Numbered from the stretch's first letter, positions 15,899-25,768 are shown. The stretch: 48,707 nucleotides of DNA from Blautia sp. (GCA_029257775.1 JARIAQ010000024.1:1-48707), one strand, 5' to 3'. The notes: generated by a model not told the origin, from the letters alone. A program made the numbers and translations.

Positions 15899-16879
15899 AT
15901 GATAAAATGGACAGGAATTGCCCTGCTTTTGGGCTTTTTTATAGATTTGTTTTTAGGCGATCCTCGATGGCTTTATCATCCGGTTCGTATAATTGGAAAG
16001 GGGATTTCTTTTTTTGAAAAATATTTAAGAAATTTATTTCCAAAGACAGAAAAAGGAGAGAGTAAAGCGGGACTTATGTTAGTCATTTTGATTTGCCTGT
16101 TATCGGGGTTGATTCCTTTTTCTATTTTGTATATCGCTTATAAAATACATACAGTAATAGGGGTTATAATAGAAACTTTTTTCTGTTATCAAATGCTTGC
16201 AGTGAAATCTTTAAAACAGGAAAGCATGAAGGTATACAGAGAATTAAAAAATGGAGATTTAGAAGGTGCCAGACATGCAGTTGCGATGATTGTAGGACGT
16301 GATACAAATGCTTTAGATGAAAAGGGAATTACAAAAGCAGCAGTGGAAACTGTTGCAGAAAACACTTCTGACGGAATTATTGCACCACTTTTTTACATGG
16401 CAATAGGTGGTCCAGTGTTGATGTTTCTATATAAAGGAATAAACACTATGGATTCTATGGTAGGATACAAAAATGAAAAATATATTAATTTTGGAAAATA
16501 TGCTGCAAAATTAGACGATATTGTCAACTACATTCCTGCTAGAATTTCTGCATGGATTATGATTATAGCTGCATATTTTCTGGGACTTGATGGAAAAAAT
16601 GCGAAAAAAATTTTTATAAGAGACCGTTACAATCATGCTAGTCCTAATTCAGCTCAAACAGAAGCGGTAATGGCAGGTGCTTTGAATATACAGTTGGCAG
16701 GCAATGCTTATTATTTTGGTAAATTGTATGAAAAACCTACAATCGGAGATTCGAATCGAGAAGTAAACTATGAAGATATTAAGTATGCCAATCGTTTATT
16801 ATATATCAGTGCTTTTTTAGGAGCGTTAATTTTTGTAGGGGTAAGAACTGCAATACAGGCTTGCATTATATTTCTTTAA
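15899..16879 (+). CDS. cbiB: Adenosylcobinamide-phosphate synthase CbiB
   Basis: 326 residues, a multi-span membrane protein with GFFIDLFLGDPRWLYHPVR at the N-terminus, the IVGRDTNALDEKGITKA and VAENTSDGIIAPLFY motifs, and RDRYNHASPNSAQTEAVMAG. These are the hallmarks of CbiB/CobD(Pseudomonas), which attaches the aminopropanol (phosphate) linker to cobyrate. It starts four bases after cobC. Confidence 0.96.
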   Translation: MIKWTGIALLLGFFIDLFLGDPRWLYHPVRIIGKGISFFEKYLRNLFPKTEKGESKAGLMLVILICLLSGLIPFSILYIAYKIHTVIGVIIETFFCYQMLAVKSLKQESMKVYRELKNGDLEGARHAVAMIVGRDTNALDEKGITKAAVETVAENTSDGIIAPLFYMAIGGPVLMFLYKGINTMDSMVGYKNEKYINFGKYAAKLDDIVNYIPARISAWIMIIAAYFLGLDGKNAKKIFIRDRYNHASPNSAQTEAVMAGALNIQLAGNAYYFGKLYEKPTIGDSNREVNYEDIKYANRLLYISAFLGALIFVGVRTAIQACIIFL

Positions 16880-16893
16880 AGGAGATCAAAACA

Positions 16894-17973
16894 ATGACAA
16901 AGATACATGTGCATGGAGGAGATATCTATCGTAATCCTGGCATTTTAGATTTTTCCGCAAATTGTAATCCCTACGGAATGCCCAAAGGTGTAAAAGAGGC
17001 AGTAATAAAAGCTCTGGATCAGGCAGAATGTTATCCGGATGTAAAGTGTGAGGCTTTGCGTAGAGCACTGGCAACGGAAGAAAAAGTTGCGGAAGAAAAA
17101 ATTATATGTGGTAATGGAGCTGCTGATTTGATTTTTGGATTGGCACTGGCAAAAAAACCCAAAAAGGCTTTACTGTTAGCACCTACTTTTGCAGAATATG
17201 AACAGGCGTTGAGGTCAGTAGGATGTGAAATTGTGTACATGCCATTGTCAGAGCAAAAAGAATTTATACCACAGGATGATTTTATAGAAGCAATTACAGA
17301 GGATATAGATATGGTATTTTTTTGTAATCCCAATAATCCAACAGGAATATTGGTAAATAAAGAATATTTAGAAAAAATTTTGCAGCAATGTAAAAAGTTT
17401 AATACTTTTTTGGTGTTGGATGAATGTTTTATAGATTTTATAGATCAGCCTGAAGCGTACACGATGAAAGAATATTTGGAAATTTACTCCAACTTTTTTT
17501 TGTTGAAAGCATTTACAAAAAAATATGCAATGGCGGGAATTCGTCTTGGGTATGGACTTTGTAGTGATAAGGATACATTAGAAAATATGCAAGCAGTAAT
17601 GCAACCATGGAATGTGTCTGTACTTGCACAAGAAGCAGGTATAGCAGCTTTAAAAGAAAAAAAATACCTCAAAGAAACACTTGATAAAATTAAGACAGAA
17701 AAAGAATGGCTTTTAGGAAAATTGAAAAAAATGCAACTTTTTTGTTATCCATCAAAAGCAAATTATATTTTTTTTAAAGGTCCTTTAGGTTTGAAAGAGA
17801 AGTGTTTGGCTGAAGGGATTGCCATAAGAGATTGTAGTAATTATCCATATTTAGAAGAAGGATTTTATCGAATTGCAGTTCGAAGAAGAGAAGAAAATCA
17901 AAAGTTAATTGAAACTTTGGAATATATTTTGAATGAGAAAAGAGGAAATAGGTTATGGCAAAGGCAATTATGA
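16894..17973 (+). CDS. cobD: L-threonine-O-3-phosphate decarboxylase CobD (aminotransferase fold I)
   Basis: About 359 residues. It opens [20 protein letters not shown], with [10 protein letters not shown], and the PLP lysine is Lys209 in [16 protein letters not shown]. It decarboxylates L-threonine phosphate to (R)-1-amino-2-propanol phosphate, the linker used by CbiB. It resembles histidinol-phosphate aminotransferase, but the HVHGGD start and operon position favour CobD. The start follows AAAGGAG; an earlier ATG at 16861 lies inside cbiB. The 3' end overlaps cbiP by 19 bases. Confidence 0.92.
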   Translation: MTKIHVHGGDIYRNPGILDFSANCNPYGMPKGVKEAVIKALDQAECYPDVKCEALRRALATEEKVAEEKIICGNGAADLIFGLALAKKPKKALLLAPTFAEYEQALRSVGCEIVYMPLSEQKEFIPQDDFIEAITEDIDMVFFCNPNNPTGILVNKEYLEKILQQCKKFNTFLVLDECFIDFIDQPEAYTMKEYLEIYSNFFLLKAFTKKYAMAGIRLGYGLCSDKDTLENMQAVMQPWNVSVLAQEAGIAALKEKKYLKETLDKIKTEKEWLLGKLKKMQLFCYPSKANYIFFKGPLGLKEKCLAEGIAIRDCSNYPYLEEGFYRIAVRRREENQKLIETLEYILNEKRGNRLWQRQL

Positions 17974-19466
17974 TACAAGGAACCATGTCAAATGCAGGGA
18001 AAAGTCTTTTGGCTGCTGGGCTTTGCAGAATTTTTAAGCAGGACGGATATCGGGTAGCACCTTTTAAATCTCAGAACATGGCCTTGAATTCTTTTATTAC
18101 AGAAGAAGGATTAGAAATGGGACGGGCTCAAGTAATGCAGGCTGAAGCAGCAGGAATTAAACCCTCTGTGTTGATGAATCCTATTCTTTTAAAGCCCACA
18201 AATAATATAGGAAGTCAAGTGATTGTTAATGGTGAAGTACTGGGAACTATGAGCGCCAGAGATTATTTTCAATATAAAAAACAACTTGTACCAAAAGTTA
18301 TGGAAGCTTATCATAAACTGGAGGAAGAGTATGATATTCTTGTAATTGAAGGAGCGGGAAGTCCGGCAGAAATTAATCTAAAAAAAGAAGATATAGTAAA
18401 TATGGGTATGGCAAAGTTAGCGAAAGCTCCAGTTCTTTTGGTTGGAGATATTGATCGAGGAGGTGTTTTTGCACAGTTAATTGGGACTGTTATGCTTCTG
18501 GAAGAAGAGGAGCAGAAAATGATAAAAGGTATGATTATTAATAAATTTCGAGGAGATAAGACAATTTTGGATCCCGGAGTCGTGAGTTTGGAAGAAAAAA
18601 CAGGTATTCCAGTAGTAGGGGTAGCTCCATATATGGAATTGGAAGTAGAAGATGAAGATAGTTTGACAGAGCGGTTTTCTGATTCACAGGAAATCGGTGC
18701 CATTGATATTGCTGTAATTCGTGTACCTAGAATTTCTAACTTTACAGATTTTAATGCTTTGGAAATGATTTCAGGAGTTTCTTTACGTTATGTAAAATTC
18801 ACCAGTGAGTTGAAAAATCCCGATATGATTATTTTGCCTGGGACTAAAAATACTATGGAAGATTTGCTTTGGTTAAGACAAAGTGGATTGGAAGCGGCAA
18901 TACTGAAAAGGGCTGCAGAAGGAACAATTATTTTTGGTGTTTGTGGAGGATATCAGATGCTCGGTGAAAAACTTTCAGATCCTGATGGTATTGAGGCAGG
19001 AGGAGAAATAAAAGGTATGGGATTATTACCAATTGAAACAACATTTAGAGATTCTAAAATACGTACAAGAGTTTCTGGTGTTTTTCCAGAAGTAACAGGA
19101 CCATTATCTTCTCTTACTGGTACAAAGTTAGAAGGCTACGAAATACATATGGGAGAAAGTAAGCTTTTGAAAGGTGCTCATTCGTTGACTGAAATTACTG
19201 ACCATGTAAAAGATACAATAAAAAAAGATGGGGCATATGCCAATAATGTATATGGATCTTATGTACATGGTATTTTTGATAAAGAAGAAGTGGCAAAAAA
19301 TGTAGTAAAAGCAATTGGAGAAAGAAAGGGTATTGATGTTTCTCAAATGAAAGGAATTGATTTTTCGGAATTTAAAGAAACTCAGTATGATAAGCTGGCA
19401 GATGGTCTTAGGAAACATTTAGATATGAAAAAAATTTATGAGATTTTAGAAGCTGGGTTGGAATAA
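17955..19466 (+). CDS. cbiP: Cobyric acid synthase CbiP
   Basis: 503 residues, the usual length. The N-terminal ATPase-like domain has [14 protein letters not shown] and [13 protein letters not shown]; the glutaminase domain has its nucleophile in [12 protein letters not shown] and a late VHGIFD motif. It performs four glutamine-dependent amidations (b, d, e, g) to give cobyrate. The start overlaps cobD. Confidence 0.97.
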   Translation: MAKAIMIQGTMSNAGKSLLAAGLCRIFKQDGYRVAPFKSQNMALNSFITEEGLEMGRAQVMQAEAAGIKPSVLMNPILLKPTNNIGSQVIVNGEVLGTMSARDYFQYKKQLVPKVMEAYHKLEEEYDILVIEGAGSPAEINLKKEDIVNMGMAKLAKAPVLLVGDIDRGGVFAQLIGTVMLLEEEEQKMIKGMIINKFRGDKTILDPGVVSLEEKTGIPVVGVAPYMELEVEDEDSLTERFSDSQEIGAIDIAVIRVPRISNFTDFNALEMISGVSLRYVKFTSELKNPDMIILPGTKNTMEDLLWLRQSGLEAAILKRAAEGTIIFGVCGGYQMLGEKLSDPDGIEAGGEIKGMGLLPIETTFRDSKIRTRVSGVFPEVTGPLSSLTGTKLEGYEIHMGESKLLKGAHSLTEITDHVKDTIKKDGAYANNVYGSYVHGIFDKEEVAKNVVKAIGERKGIDVSQMKGIDFSEFKETQYDKLADGLRKHLDMKKIYEILEAGLE

Positions 19467-19479
19467 AAAGAGAGGCAGA

Positions 19480-20136
19480 ATGCAAATGAAGGTAAAATTA
19501 GAAAATGTAAAACCGAAAGAAATTGAAACAAGAAGTTTTGAAATTATTACTCAGGAGATGGGAGATAAGAAATTAGTTCCTGGTACAGAATGTATTGTAA
19601 AAAGATGTATCCACACAAGTGCAGATTTTGATTATGCAGATAATTTGTGTTTTTCTTCTAAAGCAGTGGAGAAAGCAATTGAAGCAATTAAAAATGGAGC
19701 ATGTATCGTCACTGATACACAAATGGTAAAAGCTGGAATTAATAAAAAAGCTCTGGCGAAGTATGGTGGAGAGGTTTATTGTTTTATGTCAGATGAAGAT
19801 GTGGCAAAGAAAGCTAAGAAACTTGGTACTACCAGAGCAACTGTAAGCATGGACAAGGCAGCAGAACTTGGAAAACCGCTAATTTTCGCTATTGGAAATG
19901 CACCTACAGCCCTTGTAAGGCTTTATGAGCTTATTAATGAAAAAAAAATTTCCCCTTATTTAATTATAGGGGTTCCCGTAGGTTTCGTAAATGTGGTACA
20001 ATCAAAGGAAATGATTATGGATACAGAAGTACCATATATTGTTGCCAAAGGACGAAAAGGGGGAAGCAATATTGCTGCATGTATCTGTAATGCATTATTA
20101 TATATGATTGATAATGAAAGAGATTACTGGAAATAG
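19480..20136 (+). CDS. cbiC: Cobalt-precorrin-8 methylmutase CbiC
   Basis: 218 residues. RCIHTSADFDYADNLCFS holds the catalytic histidine; TDTQMVKAGIN and IFAIGNAPTALVRLYELI are also conserved. It moves the C11 methyl to C12, giving cobyrinate. GAGG lies just upstream of two possible ATGs (19480, 19486). It is the last recognised cobalamin gene of the operon; the following genes continue on the same strand with short gaps. Confidence 0.96.
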   Translation: MQMKVKLENVKPKEIETRSFEIITQEMGDKKLVPGTECIVKRCIHTSADFDYADNLCFSSKAVEKAIEAIKNGACIVTDTQMVKAGINKKALAKYGGEVYCFMSDEDVAKKAKKLGTTRATVSMDKAAELGKPLIFAIGNAPTALVRLYELINEKKISPYLIIGVPVGFVNVVQSKEMIMDTEVPYIVAKGRKGGSNIAACICNALLYMIDNERDYWK

Positions 20137-20157
20137 GAATTTCAGGAAGGAAGAAAC

Positions 20158-21216
20158 ATGAAGTGTGATCGATGTGGAAAAGAATTTCCGGATACAGAAC
20201 TTTATTGTGATCGATGCGGAAAAGCAGTTTTCCCTGAATATATGGATGAAAGCGATATATGGGCTTATTATAAAACGGATGAAGAATTAGCAGAAATTTT
20301 AAAAGCGGAACAAGAGGAAACAGTCAATGTGGAAATAGCTTCCCAGAAAGAGAAACCGGAAGAATCAAAGGTAGATTCAGAGAAAAAAGAAGTTGTTTCT
20401 GAAGAAATCCCGGAAGAAGATATTTGGGAAGAAGATTTTTTTGATGAGGAAGAAGAGGAAGAGGAAGATGAAGAAGAAAAGATTCCTTTAAATCCTCAGA
20501 AAAAAAAGGAAAAAAGAAAAATCTCTTTTTTGATTCTTTTAATTTTACTTTTATGTCTTGGAATTGGTATTGCGTTAGGAATGAAACGTATGAAAGATTT
20601 AGATAGACAAGAAAAGGAGTATTATGAAAAATTACATAAAGAAGTGGTTCATCAAGATACTCCGACTGAGGAAACTCAGGAAGAAATGGAAGAAAACACT
20701 AACCAAGATGCACCGCAGCAGGAAGAAACACCAAAACAGGAATATTTTCAATTTGTAGACCCAGATGAAATTGATTTTTCTCAATATCAAAAAATTGTCC
20801 CTGTTAGTACAGAACAAAATTCAATTAAGCAGTCTGATACCTATGATTACAGCGCACAAAGTGCAGTTGATGGAGACAGTAGCACTTCTTGGCAGGAAAA
20901 TGAAAGTGGTACAGGAGAGACAACAGGGATTCAATTGAATTTTGATGGAAATCATAAAGTACGTTATATTGTATTGTATTTGGGGAATTGGAGAAGTGAT
21001 CAACTTTGGGAATATAATGCCCGTCCTCAAAATATGACAATTCAAGTAGGGGACAGTCAGACAAAAGAAGTGGAATTTTCCAATGAAAAGAAAAAATTCT
21101 GTCTTTCTTTTGATGAACCTTTAGAGGCATCATATATTTCCATGTATATCACCTCTGCTTACCAAGGGAGCAGATGGGATGATAATGGAATTTCTGAAGT
21201 AGAAGTATATGAGTAA
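20158..21216 (+). CDS. Zinc-ribbon, single-pass membrane protein with C-terminal discoidin-like (NADase_transloc-type) domain
   Basis: 352 residues in four parts. A zinc ribbon with two CxxCGK pairs (CDRCGKEF, CDRCGKAV) occupies residues 1-25. A very acidic low-complexity linker follows to about 115. One transmembrane helix (ISFLILLILLLCLGIGIALG) comes next, then an acidic Gln-rich linker. The C-terminal beta-sandwich of about 140 residues contains SAVDGDSSTSWQE, IVLYLGNWRSDQLWEYNARP and DNGISEVEVYE, as in F5/8-type and NADase-translocation domains that bind ligands outside the cell. The zinc ribbon is predicted cytoplasmic and the sandwich external. The role is unknown. It sits 21 bases after cbiC without a visible terminator. 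Confidence 0.75.
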   Translation: MKCDRCGKEFPDTELYCDRCGKAVFPEYMDESDIWAYYKTDEELAEILKAEQEETVNVEIASQKEKPEESKVDSEKKEVVSEEIPEEDIWEEDFFDEEEEEEEDEEEKIPLNPQKKKEKRKISFLILLILLLCLGIGIALGMKRMKDLDRQEKEYYEKLHKEVVHQDTPTEETQEEMEENTNQDAPQQEETPKQEYFQFVDPDEIDFSQYQKIVPVSTEQNSIKQSDTYDYSAQSAVDGDSSTSWQENESGTGETTGIQLNFDGNHKVRYIVLYLGNWRSDQLWEYNARPQNMTIQVGDSQTKEVEFSNEKKKFCLSFDEPLEASYISMYITSAYQGSRWDDNGISEVEVYE

Positions 21217-21243
21217 AAAAGATTTAAAGAAATAGGAAAAATT

Positions 21244-22272
21244 ATGAAAAGAGGATCACAAAGAAAAGGAAGTGCGAAGAAGAAAAAGAGAAGACTTGTG
21301 TTTGGAACTTTAATAGTTTCAATCTTTTTCTTGCTAGCTGTATTAGTCGGGATAAAACTAAAACAGACGTATGATAGAAAACAGGAAGAAAAAGCAAGAA
21401 TAGAAGCTGAAATGGAGCGTAAGAGAGAACAAGAAGCTGAAGAAATGCGCAAATTGGAAGAACGTCTTAATATTCAGATTAATTTGGATATTTATAGCAA
21501 AGCTGCGATTGTGAAGGATGTGCAGAATAACAAGGTCTTAGCTTCTAAAAATGCAGAAGAGAAGATTTTTCCAGCTTCTATGACAAAAATTCTTACAGCA
21601 CTAATTGCTATAGAAGAGATTCCTAATTTAGAAGAGAAAATTAAGATTCCTGTAGATGAAGTTTTAGAAGAATATAAAAAAGGTGCTTCTATGGCTGGAT
21701 TTCAACCAGGTGAGGAAGTTTTAGCACGAGACTTGCTATATGGTCTTATGTTGCCCTCAGGAGCAGAATGCTGTACGGCATTAGCATGTAAAATATCAGG
21801 AAGTGAGCAAGCTTTTGCTGAGAAAATGAATCAACGAGCAAAAGAGTTGGGCATGTTAAATTCCAATTTTGTAAATGCTTCTGGTTTGCATGAAGAAAAT
21901 CACTATACAACAGTAACAGATATTATGATCTTATTGGAGCATGCTATAAAAAATAAAACTTTTTATGAGATTTTTACAACGCGCTCGTATACAACAGCAC
22001 CTACAAGATCAGCTTCAAATGGAATTACCTTTGAAAGTACTATGTATGAGAAGAAATCAAATTTAGAGGTGACTGATGGAGAAATTTTAGGTGGAAAGAC
22101 TGGGTTTACTAATGCAGCAGGATTGTGTCTGGCAAGTCTTGCAAGGGTGGAAGGACAAGAATACCTTTTAGTAACAGCAGGAGCTAATGGAAATCATGGT
22201 ACAGAACCTTTCCATGTACTAGATGCAGAAAATATTTATAGTCAGATAGGAGCTGCAATTCAAAATGAGTAG
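21244..22272 (+). CDS. Serine-type D-Ala-D-Ala carboxypeptidase (DacA/PBP5-like)
   Basis: 342 residues. A very basic N-terminus (KKKKRR) leads into one membrane span, then a charged coiled coil to about residue 75, then the penicillin-binding catalytic domain. The SxxK motif is in FPASMTKILTALIAIE and the KTG motif in GGKTGFTNAAG. The second motif reads SGA (LPSGAECCTALA) rather than the textbook SGN, a variant I believe is found in other clostridial enzymes. It should trim pentapeptides of peptidoglycan on the outer face of the membrane. The uncleaved-looking N-terminal anchor replaces the usual signal peptide. Confidence 0.88.
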   Translation: MKRGSQRKGSAKKKKRRLVFGTLIVSIFFLLAVLVGIKLKQTYDRKQEEKARIEAEMERKREQEAEEMRKLEERLNIQINLDIYSKAAIVKDVQNNKVLASKNAEEKIFPASMTKILTALIAIEEIPNLEEKIKIPVDEVLEEYKKGASMAGFQPGEEVLARDLLYGLMLPSGAECCTALACKISGSEQAFAEKMNQRAKELGMLNSNFVNASGLHEENHYTTVTDIMILLEHAIKNKTFYEIFTTRSYTTAPTRSASNGITFESTMYEKKSNLEVTDGEILGGKTGFTNAAGLCLASLARVEGQEYLLVTAGANGNHGTEPFHVLDAENIYSQIGAAIQNE

Positions 22273-22966
22273 ACAAGAAAAATATTGGATAAAAGAAAAA
22301 TTTTTTCCAAAGGCAGTTATCTTTGATATGGATGGACTAATGTTGGATACGGAAAGAATTATTAAATATAGCTGGGATGTCACAGGAGAAAATCTAGGAT
22401 ATGGAAAACTAGGTGATAATATAAAAAATACATTGGGTATGAACAGAAATCAGAGAAATGCTTACTTTTTGGAAAAATATGGAAATGATTTTCCTTTACA
22501 AGATTTTTTAGACGGATATCATCAGGTGTATTATGAATATGAGAGAAAAAATGGTATTCCTAAAAAAGAAGGGCTACTTTCTCTTTTGGATTTTTTAAAG
22601 AAAGAAGGTATTCCTACGGCAGTAGCCACTTCTACTCACCAAAAATATGCAATTGCCACATTGAAAGAGCAGGGGATTTTTTCTTATTTTCAAGAAATCA
22701 TAACAGGTGATTGTGTGGAGTATGGTAAACCTAATCCAGCTATTTATATGTTGGCTTGCAAAAAATTAAAAGTAGATCCATCTTTTGCACTGGCTTTAGA
22801 AGATTCTTATAATGGGATTTTATCAGCTGCAAAAGCGGGAATGAAAGTTATTATGATACCAGATCTTTTGGAAGATGAAACACCAGTTAAAGAGTACTTA
22901 TATGGAAAATTAAAAACACTTGAATATGTAAAGCAGTGGATAGAAAAAAAACATTTCTACATTTAA
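22265..22966 (+). CDS. HAD-superfamily phosphatase/phosphomutase (subfamily IA)
   Basis: 233 residues. Motif I is VIFDMDGLMLDTE, motif II the TAVATSTHQK threonine/serine, motif III in GKPNPAIY, and motif IV LALEDSYNGI. The helical cap between motifs I and II is of the beta-phosphoglucomutase type. The substrate cannot be told from sequence. The start overlaps the carboxypeptidase stop by eight bases, and the stop codon lies inside the following terminator stem. Confidence 0.88.
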   Translation: MSRQEKYWIKEKFFPKAVIFDMDGLMLDTERIIKYSWDVTGENLGYGKLGDNIKNTLGMNRNQRNAYFLEKYGNDFPLQDFLDGYHQVYYEYERKNGIPKKEGLLSLLDFLKKEGIPTAVATSTHQKYAIATLKEQGIFSYFQEIITGDCVEYGKPNPAIYMLACKKLKVDPSFALALEDSYNGILSAAKAGMKVIMIPDLLEDETPVKEYLYGKLKTLEYVKQWIEKKHFYI

Positions 22967-22998
22967 CTTATTAGTTGAATGTAGAAATGTTTTTTTAA
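22944..22998. terminator. Bidirectional intrinsic terminator between convergent operons
   Basis: A long stem AAACATTTCTACATT / AATGTAGAAATGTTT with an A run on one side and a T run on the other serves the HAD gene (plus) and the cbiO-cbiK gene (minus). The HAD stop codon lies in the left arm. Confidence 0.88.
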
Positions 22999-23004
22999 TA
23001 ATTT

Positions 23005-24666
23005 TTAATAATCAATAGCTTTTAAATGATCAATAAAAAGTTTTCGGATGCCGGAATATTCACCTAATCCTTTTAATACAGGTTCAACTTCAAAACCTTC
23101 GGCTTTAAATTGACTATACCAGGAAGAAGAATCATTACTTGCCATATCATTTTTTGCATGATCGCCGGCTACAATCATGAAAGGAGCTAGGATTACTTTT
23201 TTAGGACGATAAGAGTGAACCATTTTTAATAAACTTTCCATACTGGGGTATGCCTCTACAGTTCCCAGGAAAATATTTTGGTATCCTTTATCTTTAAATG
23301 TGTAGTCTAAGGCAGCATAAATAGAATTAGCATAGTGTGTGGTTCCATGCCCCATAAGAACTAAAACTTCATCACTTTTTAAATTCTGAAATTCAGATGT
23401 AATAGAATTAATAACAGCTAAATTATCTTTTTCTGTAGTAAGAAGGGGATCTCCAAAAGAAATAGAATGAAAATTTTCTTGGAAAGCAAGAGCATCTTCC
23501 TTCATAAGATCATTTTCAATACCATTAATAACATGAGTAGGCTGAATTAATACATCTGTAATACCGTCTTGAAGCATTTGCTCCATAGCTTCTTTTACAG
23601 TATAAATATGTACCCCGTCTCTTGTACGTACTTTTTTGATAATCATTTTACTGGTCCATGCTCGGTAAAGTGCATATTCAGGAAAAGCCTCCTGCATATC
23701 TTTTTCAATGGCATCAATAGTGATTTTTCTAGTATCATTGTGGCTGGTTCCAAAGCTGACAGCTAATATGGCTTTTTTTGTTTCTTTTGACAAAGTTTTT
23801 CTTCCTCCGTAGTGTGTATTTATTTTTACATCTGAGATGTATTTTTCTAGTGTATTTAAGTTTTTTGGAAGGGGTAGGGAGGATTTTAAAATTCCTTTTC
23901 TACACAAACTTTCAAAAAGCTCTAATACGGCAGGTGGTTCTAAATTGGTTTGCTTTAAAGCACTGCGATTGCCGAATACTTGAGCTGGAGTGCCATGTAT
24001 TAAAGATTTTCCTTCGTGAAACAGGATAATTTCATCTGCCCACTCGTAAGCGTAATTTACATCATGAGTTGCCATTAAAACAGTAATACCATTTTGGGTC
24101 ATTTGATCCACAATATGATTTACCATGGTGGTATGTTTGGGATCTAAAGCAGCAGCAGGTTCATCTAAAATAATAATTTCGGGCTTCATGACCAAGATGT
24201 CGGCAATGGATACTTGCTTTTTTTGCCCTCCGCTTAAAGCATGGGTAGGCTTATGACGAAAAGGTGTAATTTCTAAATAATCAATTACTTCTTCTACAGC
24301 TCCTTTAACTTCTTCTTCTGAATGACCCAGGTTTAAAGGTCCAAAGGAAATTTCTTGATAAACACTAGCTGAAAAGAGCTGATTATCTGGATCCTGAAAA
24401 ACGATTCCGATTTTACTTCGTAAATCTAAAAGCTCTTTTTTCTTATAAGTAAATTCTTTATTATGAAAAAAAAGTTTACCTTTCTGCGGTTTTAAAATAC
24501 CAGTACAACATAGAAAGAATGTAGACTTTCCACTGCCGTTAGCACCCATAAAAGCAATTTTTTGCCCTTTTTTGATTTCCAAAGAAAGCCCATTTAAAGA
24601 ATGACTTTGCTCGTCATCATAAGAAAAATATAAATCTTCTGCTTTTAAAATAATATCTGAATTCAT
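23005..24666 (-). CDS. cbiO-cbiK: CbiO-CbiK fusion: cobalt-transport ATPase joined to sirohydrochlorin cobaltochelatase
   Basis: A 553-residue protein. Residues about 1-275 are an energy-coupling-factor ATPase: Walker A MGANGSGKST, Q-loop VFQDPDNQLF, ABC signature LSGGQKKQ, Walker B IIILDEPAAALD, switch ATHD. After a linker, residues about 298-553 are CbiK: AILAVSFGTSHNDTRK, metal-ligand histidines in LMGHGTTHYANS and VAGDHAKNDM. CbiO powers cobalt import by CbiMNQ; CbiK inserts Co2+ into sirohydrochlorin. The reading frame is continuous. GGAGGAG nine bases upstream fixes the start at 24666; an ATG at 24684 sits inside that ribosome site. It overlaps cbiQ by four bases. No separate cobaltochelatase is seen in the window. 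Confidence 0.93.
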   Translation of the reverse strand: MNSDIILKAEDLYFSYDDEQSHSLNGLSLEIKKGQKIAFMGANGSGKSTFFLCCTGILKPQKGKLFFHNKEFTYKKKELLDLRSKIGIVFQDPDNQLFSASVYQEISFGPLNLGHSEEEVKGAVEEVIDYLEITPFRHKPTHALSGGQKKQVSIADILVMKPEIIILDEPAAALDPKHTTMVNHIVDQMTQNGITVLMATHDVNYAYEWADEIILFHEGKSLIHGTPAQVFGNRSALKQTNLEPPAVLELFESLCRKGILKSSLPLPKNLNTLEKYISDVKINTHYGGRKTLSKETKKAILAVSFGTSHNDTRKITIDAIEKDMQEAFPEYALYRAWTSKMIIKKVRTRDGVHIYTVKEAMEQMLQDGITDVLIQPTHVINGIENDLMKEDALAFQENFHSISFGDPLLTTEKDNLAVINSITSEFQNLKSDEVLVLMGHGTTHYANSIYAALDYTFKDKGYQNIFLGTVEAYPSMESLLKMVHSYRPKKVILAPFMIVAGDHAKNDMASNDSSSWYSQFKAEGFEVEPVLKGLGEYSGIRKLFIDHLKAIDY

Positions 24667-25439
24667 GAAAAAAATCTCCTCCATACGGCAAACAGAAATA
24701 GCGCTGAGTCAAAAAATATAATAGATATAATGACCTTTTTTTTAGGAGGTTGATTTTCTGATAATACATGGATAGTGTCATCATAACATCTTGCCTCCAT
24801 AGAAGCATACAAACGATTAGAACGTTCAATGGCTCTTATCATTAAGACAGATCCCAACATTCCAAAAGACTTTAAGGATGTTTTGTAGTTTCGATTTCCA
24901 AGACGACAGTTTTGGGCTGTGGATAGAGCAGAAGCAGTATCCAAAAGTACAAAAATAAAACGATAAATTAGAAGCATCAGTTCTATCAATAATTTAGGAC
25001 AGTGAAGTTTTTTTAAAACTTGCAGAATATCCGGTATAGGTGTGGTAAAAGATAAAAAATATAGGCAGGAAACAGCTCCCAAAGCTGTAAAAATAAGCTG
25101 TACAGCATAAAAGAAAGAAGAATAACTGGTAGTAATATACCAACTTCCCATAGGAATAGCAAATAAATTCATGGGTGTACGGCTTATATGAAACATTATG
25201 GCAATAGTACTAAGTAATAAAAAAATAATTGGAGCAGTGAGAAAATGTAAATAACGAGAAACAGGGACTCCACCCTTACATACGGTAAGAATCCCTGTAA
25301 CTGCTAATACGATACTTGCCACTGCAATAGAACGAGCCATTACACAAATACAAAGTGTAATTATTGCAAAGGCAAATTTCTCACTGGCGTTTTCATATCT
25401 AAGTCTAGAATGATAGCAAAGCTTATCAATGACAATCAT
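24663..25439 (-). CDS. cbiQ: Cobalt ECF transporter T component CbiQ
   Basis: 258 residues with four to six hydrophobic spans and the two short cytoplasmic helices typical of T components: the first arginine motif near AQNCRLGNRNY, the second in IERSNRLYASMEARCYD. CbiQ couples the ATPase CbiO to the substrate-binding CbiMN pair in the membrane. AAAGGAG lies six bases before the ATG. The 3' end overlaps the CbiO-CbiK start (ATGA). Confidence 0.94.
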   Translation of the reverse strand: MIVIDKLCYHSRLRYENASEKFAFAIITLCICVMARSIAVASIVLAVTGILTVCKGGVPVSRYLHFLTAPIIFLLLSTIAIMFHISRTPMNLFAIPMGSWYITTSYSSFFYAVQLIFTALGAVSCLYFLSFTTPIPDILQVLKKLHCPKLLIELMLLIYRFIFVLLDTASALSTAQNCRLGNRNYKTSLKSFGMLGSVLMIRAIERSNRLYASMEARCYDDTIHVLSENQPPKKKVIISIIFFDSALFLFAVWRRFFS

Positions 25440-25464
25440 AGAAAACTCCTTTCAAAGAGAAATT

Positions 25465-25767
25465 TTATTTATCGTCTTTCATCCATTTTTTACGTTCTAC
25501 AAAACGTCCCATGATAAAAGCAATGACGCCTACACCAATTCCCGTTTGCAGACAGAAGAGAAGACTTTCTACTTCTCCTGGAAGTTCGCCACCAATAAGT
25601 TGTTCAAAAATAGGAGTTGCCCATGGTTCATAGGAAGCATCCACTTCTTCGACAACTTGACTTCCTGCATCATCAGATCCACCGAATTCAGCATCTTTTA
25701 ATGCGAATAATGGAACAAAAGCAATTAAGAAGATCAATAAAATAGCAAGGATTACTTTCTTTTTCAT
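25465..25767 (-). CDS. cbiN: Cobalt transport protein CbiN
   Basis: 100 residues with two membrane helices, one at the N-terminus (VILAILLIFLIAFVPLFAL) and one near the C-terminus (GIGVGVIAFIMGRFVERKK). Between them lies an external loop with FGGSDDAG and YEPWATPIFEQLIG, conserved in CbiN. It is the small accessory subunit needed for cobalt uptake by CbiM. Its ribosome site AAAGGAGGG lies in the end of cbiM. Confidence 0.93.
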   Translation of the reverse strand: MKKKVILAILLIFLIAFVPLFALKDAEFGGSDDAGSQVVEEVDASYEPWATPIFEQLIGGELPGEVESLLFCLQTGIGVGVIAFIMGRFVERKKWMKDDK

Positions 25768-25768
25768 A

